From Shewanella sp. c952 (lineage in GTDB: Bacteria > Pseudomonadota > Gammaproteobacteria > Enterobacterales > Shewanellaceae): a stretch of DNA of 64,000 nt. The stretch is taken from NCBI RefSeq assembly GCF_019654975.1, contig NZ_BPEW01000011.1, positions 1 through 64,000 on the forward strand. The letters are read 5' to 3'. The notes under the pieces were generated by a model. It was not told the origin of the DNA and made no database searches. It saw only the letters and a program-made list of their open reading frames with translations. Both the position numbers and the translations under genes were made by a program. How positions within the stretch are numbered: position 1 is the stretch's first letter; each line of letters opens with the position of its first letter. Below are positions 60,437-64,000 of the stretch, in pieces.

Positions 60437-60831
60437 TGACAGATTTCTTATTAATCGTAGCGGTAGTGGTTATCGCTGCATTTTTTTGGCAGTTAAGACA
60501 GATGGCTGAAATGAGCCGTATGTTTGCGACTAAAGAGTGCCAAAAACAGAAAGTACAATTGTTAGCGATTGCACAAGAAACCGCAAAGCCAAGTCTTGGT
60601 GGCAGCACCGGGCTGACTTGGAAAGTAAAATACCTATTTGAATTCAGCACCGATGGTATTAACCAATACAGTGGCAGCTTATGGATGCATGGCAAGAAAA
60701 TTCAAAAAGTGCAGTGGCCTATTTTCCCTGAGCCAGAGTGGCACGATGCGCCAGAGTCCCGCGGTTCCGTTGGCGGTGGTTGCGGTGGTGGACGCGGTAA
60801 GAGTAATTGCAGTTCAGGTGGTTGTAAGTAA
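60433..60831 (+). CDS. DUF3301 membrane-anchored protein
   Basis: A 132-residue protein with one N-terminal membrane helix (about residues 4–20, start either of two adjacent ATGs). The body holds C-Q-K-Q-K-V-Q-L-L-A and a W-K-V-K-Y-L-F-E-F core, typical of DUF3301. The tail is a Gly/Cys-rich stretch (G-G-G-C-G-G-G…C-S-S-G-G-C). The Cys-Gly tail could bind metal but this is inference. Co-transcribed with the DUF3549 gene. Confidence 0.85.
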   Translation: MMTDFLLIVAVVVIAAFFWQLRQMAEMSRMFATKECQKQKVQLLAIAQETAKPSLGGSTGLTWKVKYLFEFSTDGINQYSGSLWMHGKKIQKVQWPIFPEPEWHDAPESRGSVGGGCGGGRGKSNCSSGGCK

Positions 60832-60898
60832 CCCTACAACAAGGGGTTGCTAACCATTAAATGCTTTAGCATTTGGTTTATCACATATCCTTTTATAT

Positions 60899-60928
60899 GA
60901 GCCAGTAGCGATACTGGCTCTTTTTATT
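60899..60928 (+). terminator. Intrinsic terminator after the DUF3549–DUF3301 pair
   Basis: Stem GAGCCAGTA / TACTGGCTC and a TTTTTATTT tail, about 68 bp after the stop. Confidence 0.9.
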
Positions 60929-60961
60929 TCTGATGAATATTGGCCCACATACCGCGCTGAT

Positions 60962-61351
60962 ACGATTTCTCTTCAATGAGTTAGGCGCTCCGACGGGGGA
61001 ATTGGCGTTTTCTGTTAGTTTTGTAACTCACTTTTTCCACAAAGTTAGTTGACCCTCTATTAGTTTTATCAAGCTACGCTTGACCTAAGTCGTGGCGCTT
61101 CGCCCACACCCGAGCCAAGGGGCAAAGCGCTTGCGCCCCTTGACAATCCCCCAGCGCCCCAGGCGAAGTTGTCTCCCTCGTACTTATTTGAAATCACCTA
61201 GCGCTTCCGATGGGACATCCTGTCCCGCGAAAGCTATACCCACATCCGTGTGGGCACTACGATTATTTCTTCAACGTACTTCGGCAACTCCGATGGGGAT
61301 TAGTGTGTTCTGTAAGTTTTTGAAACTAACTTTTGCCCCAAAGTTAGTTAA
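60962..61351. repeat. Imperfect 90-bp direct repeat flanking a GC-richer insert
   Basis: Two related segments, 60962–61053 and 61259–61351. Both begin ACGATT…TTCTTCAA and end in CAAAGTTAGTT[GA]AC; both carry CTCCGA[CT]GGGG in the middle. Between them lies a 200-bp segment with short G/C-rich stems. An ORF of about 100 codons here is most likely spurious. Probably repetitive extragenic DNA. Confidence 0.6.
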
Positions 61352-61397
61352 CTTTAAGTTAAACGTGGATTACGTATTCTCATGTAGTCTGAAATAA

Positions 61398-61694
61398 AGC
61401 TGGATATTTACACAAGTATAAATAAAAGTGGGGGAAAACACCCATTATGGCGTAAATAAAGATGCCAAAAACTGTCCTGCTAGGCATCGATAATTTTTTA
61501 ATTATTCACAAAACCTATAAAAATCATACTGATGGAAAATATAAAAAAGTGATACACGGACCCATTGAACACCCTAGGCTCTCTTTCTCCTCACTCAATA
61601 AGGCAGTTTATGTAGCCTGAACTTAGAAATTATCTATTTACAGCAATGCCTTAGCAGTGATAGTTTGTTAAAAAGTTAACGAGTTGCTAAGAAC
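61398..61694. other. AT-rich intergenic stretch before the gene cassette
   Basis: No ORF, terminator or clear promoter. The right border may hold a recombination junction (see the cassette entry). Confidence 0.4.
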
Positions 61695-61695
61695 G

Positions 61696-62213
61696 TTATC
61701 GAGCGACTAATGAATAAGCTGTTAGAAGACTACGATGATATATGAACCTAAGGTGGTATTAATTGAATCACCATATAAATCAGACCGCTGCACGATAGTT
61801 GATGAAGTTAAATTGTCAGATAAAGGGTTAGATATTATTGTTGAGTCAAAGAATTGGAAAATCAAAGCCAATTTTGATGCCTCATGGGGCTTTAGAGTTC
61901 TTGATGAAGGTGACTTAGGTGAGTTTTGGTCTGAGTGCGACTTAACTAAAGGTTGGTGTTTTGAAGTTATCGAAGGTGGCTGGAACTCCCTAGAGAAAAC
62001 GCGAGATCACTTCGTAACAGGTAAGCTTTATGAACCACATGAATACCTTATTATTGGTTTAAATGAGTGCGTATCCGTTCTCGCTCATGAGCCTCCAATG
62101 ATTACTGAACTAGCGTCTTCTAACAAGTCGTTAAAGCAGGTCAAATAACAGTTGGTTTTGCTCCCGCGTCGCTTATTTTAGCCAACAATTATTTGCCTCT
62201 TAACGAGGCGTTA
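61696..62213 (+). mobile_element. Orphan integron-type gene cassette (ORF plus attC-like site)
   Basis: One ORF followed directly by an attC-like site. A core GTTATCG at 61695–61701 and GTTACCG at 62210–62216 could be the two recombination points, making a unit of about 515 bp. No integrase gene lies in this window. The right border is supported by the attC structure, the left border only by the short core match. Confidence 0.55.
61735..62148 (+). CDS. Hypothetical cassette-encoded protein
   Basis: A 137-residue soluble, acidic protein with no signal peptide or membrane segment. It contains several beta-strand-like stretches (P-K-V-V-L-I-E-S-P-Y, G-L-D-I-I-V-E-S-K-N-W-K-I-K) and W-G-F-R-V-L-D-E-G-D-L-G-E-F-W-S-E-C-D-L-T-K-G-W-C with conserved-looking Trp and Cys. 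No family was recognised. Its stop codon TAA forms part of the left attC core, as in many integron cassettes. It may be an immunity or accessory protein, but function is unknown. Confidence 0.65.
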   Translation: MIYEPKVVLIESPYKSDRCTIVDEVKLSDKGLDIIVESKNWKIKANFDASWGFRVLDEGDLGEFWSECDLTKGWCFEVIEGGWNSLEKTRDHFVTGKLYEPHEYLIIGLNECVSVLAHEPPMITELASSNKSLKQVK

Positions 62214-62214
62214 C
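62145..62214 (+). other. attC-like integron recombination site
   Basis: Begins ATAAC (overlapping the ORF stop), continues GTTGGTTTTGC… and the inverted partner AGCCAAC, and ends TTTGCCTCTTAACGAGGCG then TTA. This matches the pattern of Vibrio-type attC sites (GTTGG…CCAAC arms; GCC-N-CTTA…GGCGTTA right end). About 70 bp. Confidence 0.65.
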
Positions 62215-62485
62215 CGCATATCCGTTTGCCATACTTTCCCTAATGAAACTCAACACCCCAAGCGCTTTAACTCTAACAAGGTTTTGTCCAATAACGAGTT
62301 AATCATTAAAATGAGTTTGCCAGTTATTCATCTGTGTTGGGCTGTGCAAGCTTCTAAATCATCGATGATTTAGCAGAGCCTATAGGGATATATTCACGGC
62401 GACTTGCAAAGGCTCAATGCAGCTGAATAGCACTCGATTGATGAGTAAAGGGTAAATCCAGCATCGATTATTGAATCATAGCCAA
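62215..62485. other. Non-coding region with a 20-bp perfect palindrome
   Basis: A perfect palindrome CTAAATCATCGATGATTTAG at 62354–62373. No ORF. The surrounding sequence has the look of a repetitive extragenic element. Confidence 0.5.
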
Positions 62486-62516
62486 AGAAAAAGCGCGGCC
62501 CCTGAGGGGACGCGCC
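62486..62516 (-). terminator. Terminator of csrB copy 1
   Basis: Minus-strand stem GCGCG(T)CCCC / GGGG(C)CGCGC with TCA loop, then TTTTTCTTT. Confidence 0.88.
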
Positions 62517-62900
62517 TTCGCCTATCTCTTTGTAAGCTCATCCTGCTATTTTATGCTCCTTGCACCATCCATGCGTAACTTGGCTCCCTGCCCATCCATG
62601 TATCCTTTTTTCCTTGTATCTTTCGATACTCATCCCTATACCTTAGTAATCCATTTACTAAGCTTGCTCATCCTAAGCGTGTCCTACATCATCCTTAAGA
62701 GTCCATTCATTAACTATCCGTAGCATCCTACCTTCCGAGGTAGTAAACCTTCCATCCTGGATTGTTTAACCGCTCCTTGGTCGTTATGGCAATCATTCCT
62801 TGAAAGCCCGTCCATGATAGTTATCCATATTAAGTGCGAATCCTTCGTCACTTTTTAGATCTTCCTAATCTGTGAATCCTTTCCACATGCGTCCTTGCAC
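62486..62900 (-). ncRNA. csrB1: CsrB-family regulatory RNA, copy 1
   Basis: A minus-strand RNA of about 415 nt. I count 27 GGA triplets, many as AGGA or GGATG. Several sit in hairpin loops, for example CTTAGTAA-ATGGA-TTACTAAG (62642–62662) and CTACCT-CGGA-AGGTAG (62728–62743). This is the hallmark of CsrB/RsmZ RNAs that bind and neutralise CsrA/RsmA. A TATTAT -10 box lies at 62907–62912. An intrinsic terminator closes it (62486–62516). A GacA/UvrY palindrome lies about 170 bp upstream. No ORF is present. Symbol by analogy to S. oneidensis csrB1/csrB2; 5' end uncertain by tens of bases. Confidence 0.85.
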
Positions 62901-63069
62901 AATCAAATAATAATTCAAAATCGAACAAATGTTAGCTAACGATCGGTAATTTAACATTCGTTCACATTGGATACACACCAACAATAAACGCTAAGTGCCT
63001 GATTAATACATCAATTCCTATCAAGTATGCTAAATAACGGCAACTTAAAGCCCTTATTTCGCACGAGGC

Positions 63070-63087
63070 TGTAAGAGATCTCTCACA
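63070..63087. promoter_or_regulatory. GacA/UvrY-type binding site upstream of csrB copy 1
   Basis: TGTAAGAGATCTCTCACA, an 18-bp near-perfect palindrome of the form TGTAAG-N6-CTTACA (one mismatch). Such boxes are bound by GacA/UvrY upstream of rsm/csr RNA genes. Confidence 0.8.
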
Positions 63088-63123
63088 TGGAACCGAGCAA
63101 ATCATCAAACCATATGTTTAACT

Positions 63124-63153
63124 AAAAGAAAGGGCGCACCTTTCGGTGCGCCC
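63124..63153 (-). terminator. Terminator of csrB copy 2
   Basis: Minus-strand perfect stem GGGCGCACC / GGTGCGCCC with GAAA tetraloop, followed by TTTCTTTT. Confidence 0.92.
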
Positions 63154-63451
63154 AGATCTAGCTTCTTTTAGCTTTCCCGCTATATATGTGCTCCCTGCAT
63201 CATCCTTGCTTAACGTGCATCCTGCATCTTCCTTGTAAGTCCCTTTATATCCTTGTACACATGGTACAAAATCCATTTATTAGCTTATCCTAAGCTAAAT
63301 TCCTCTTCCTGAGGTTGTCCTAGTTGCTTCCTGCAAATTCCTAACTCGTTAATAAGCATACGGTTAATAACCAAGCTCTATAGTGGCGATGACTAATCAA
63401 GCATCACCAATACTAAACTAACTTATCCTTAAGTTAGTGGCTTAACATACT
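63124..63451 (-). ncRNA. csrB2: CsrB-family regulatory RNA, copy 2
   Basis: A second minus-strand RNA of about 330 nt (5' end approximate). I count 15 GGA triplets, with loop-exposed examples: CTAACTT-AAGGAT-AAGTTAG (63418–63437), TAGCTTA-GGA-TAAGCTA (63281–63297), TTGC-AGGAA-GCAA (63324–63336), CCTC-AGGAA-GAGG (63302–63314). A weak -10 TATAGA is at 63459–63464. It ends in a strong terminator. Shares design but little primary sequence with copy 1. It too would sequester CsrA. Confidence 0.83.
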
Positions 63452-63708
63452 TATTGACTCTATAACCAAATATAACAATCGACACTGATACGGCTACTCA
63501 TATCGAGTAAAACCACAGCGGTATCTCTCGCGATTTCTTAAGTTAAGTATATCTACTCATTAAGCGAAAAAAGCGCGTTCACTATCAACCTTCAAAGTTG
63601 TAACATTATTGTAGCAAACAGATCTGTTCGTAATCGTATGATTTAAATGAAATAAGTTTGAAATAAGAGCGGCTATCAACAATAAATTCATTTAATATCC
63701 CACAGTAA

Positions 63709-63726
63709 AGTAAGAGATCTCTTACA
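63709..63726. promoter_or_regulatory. GacA/UvrY-type binding site upstream of csrB copy 2
   Basis: AGTAAGAGATCTCTTACA, palindromic core GTAAGAGATCTCTTAC perfect over 16 bp; same core GTAAGAGATCTCT as the first box. Lies between the Mpo1-like gene and the RNA gene, about 260 bp above the predicted RNA start. Confidence 0.82.
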
Positions 63727-63748
63727 GCAATGAGAAACTAAACGGAGA

Positions 63749-64000
63749 TCACAGTTTAATTTTTCCACGGATAGCAGCAAAATACATAACCCAATCAGCC
63801 AGTAAGCTATACAAAGGGTACTCAAATGTCGCAGGCCTATTTTTTTCAAACACAAAATGCCCGAGCCAGGCAAATCCGTAACCTATAACTGGAAGCAACA
63901 AAAGTAGTAGCCATTGGCCTGAGTAGAGTACAATCGCCAGCATTAAAATAACCAGAGAACTACCGACATAATGCAGAGTTCGGCAAATATTATTTTGATG
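63749..64000 (-). CDS. Mpo1-like (DUF962) membrane protein, 5' truncated by window edge
   Basis: The frame is open to the right edge. The visible part, about 83 residues, begins H-Q-N-N-I-C-R-T-L-H-Y-V-G, with His of the conserved HQ…H pattern. Two membrane segments follow (about S-L-V-I-L-M-L-A-I-V-L-Y, L-L-L-L-L-P-V-I-G-Y-G-F-A-W), then G-H-F-V-F-E-K-N-R-P-A-T-F and P-L-Y-S-L-L-A-D-W-V-M. This matches the DUF962/Mpo1 family; yeast Mpo1 oxidises 2-hydroxy fatty acids. Bacterial role is not known. An internal Met at 63943 is not the start. Confidence 0.85.
   Translation of the reverse strand, partial: HQNNICRTLHYVGSSLVILMLAIVLYSGQWLLLLLLPVIGYGFAWLGHFVFEKNRPATFEYPLYSLLADWVMYFAAIRGKIKL

Noticed and set aside
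61092..61397. Open frame of 101 codons in the direct-repeat region
   Set aside because: It runs through the spacer and second copy of the repeat, is rich in Pro/Arg/Ser from G/C-rich stems, has no ribosome binding site and no family resemblance.
62486..63726. CRISPR array or iteron origin as an explanation for the repeated CCTT/ATCC words
   Set aside because: The repeats are 3–6 bases, irregularly spaced and fit GGA-loop RNA structure with terminators; no constant repeat-spacer unit.

Overview
The window looks like a chromosomal segment of a Shewanella-type marine gammaproteobacterium. The evidence is the gene order tsf–rpsB–map–glnD–dapD beside a complete frr-to-dnaE envelope cluster, an H-NS-type nucleoid protein, yqcA–truC–yqcC followed by DUF3549 and DUF3301 genes, a DUF3718 protein, and a paired set of Csr-type small RNAs. 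The species cannot be named from sequence reading alone.

Layout. 1–7.4 kb: the 3' end of an H-NS gene, two exported amidohydrolase-like proteins, RcsF lipoprotein, TrmO, a hexapeptide acyltransferase and a GNAT protein. 7.4–9.1 kb: cupin and DUF805 proteins, then a non-coding stretch with a 327-bp MITE-like element ending just upstream of proS. 9.1–10.9 kb: proS. 10.9–20.4 kb: a leftward operon for a LIV-type ABC importer (two permeases, two ATPases, binding protein) with two acyl/aryl-CoA ligases and a DcaP-like porin. 20.7–25 kb: a divergent transporter-like hybrid histidine kinase (CrbS type) and a LuxR-type response regulator (CrbR type). 25–30.7 kb: patatin, SGNH hydrolase, Kef-type antiporter, a second MITE-like element and a diguanylate cyclase.

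30.7–49.9 kb is a leftward housekeeping block. In transcription order it runs rpsB, tsf, pyrH, frr, uppS, cdsA, dxr, rseP, bamA, skp, lpxD, fabZ, lpxA, lpxB, rnhB, dnaE, tilS. It joins translation, isoprenoid, phospholipid, lipid A and outer-membrane assembly with replication. From 51 kb map, glnD and dapD run rightward, followed by a DUF3718 protein, purU, the yqcC–truC and yqcA genes, and DUF3549–DUF3301.

60.8–64 kb is accessory and RNA-rich. It holds an imperfect 90-bp direct repeat, a lone integron-type gene cassette (one ORF followed by an attC-like site), and two tandem leftward CsrB-family sRNAs. Each sRNA is packed with GGA motifs, ends in an intrinsic terminator, and has an 18-bp GacA/UvrY-type palindrome upstream. 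A truncated Mpo1-like gene (DUF962) closes the window. The Csr RNA pair and the orphan cassette are the most interesting items and would be missed by an ORF-only annotation. No rRNA, tRNA, CRISPR array or complete insertion sequence was seen.
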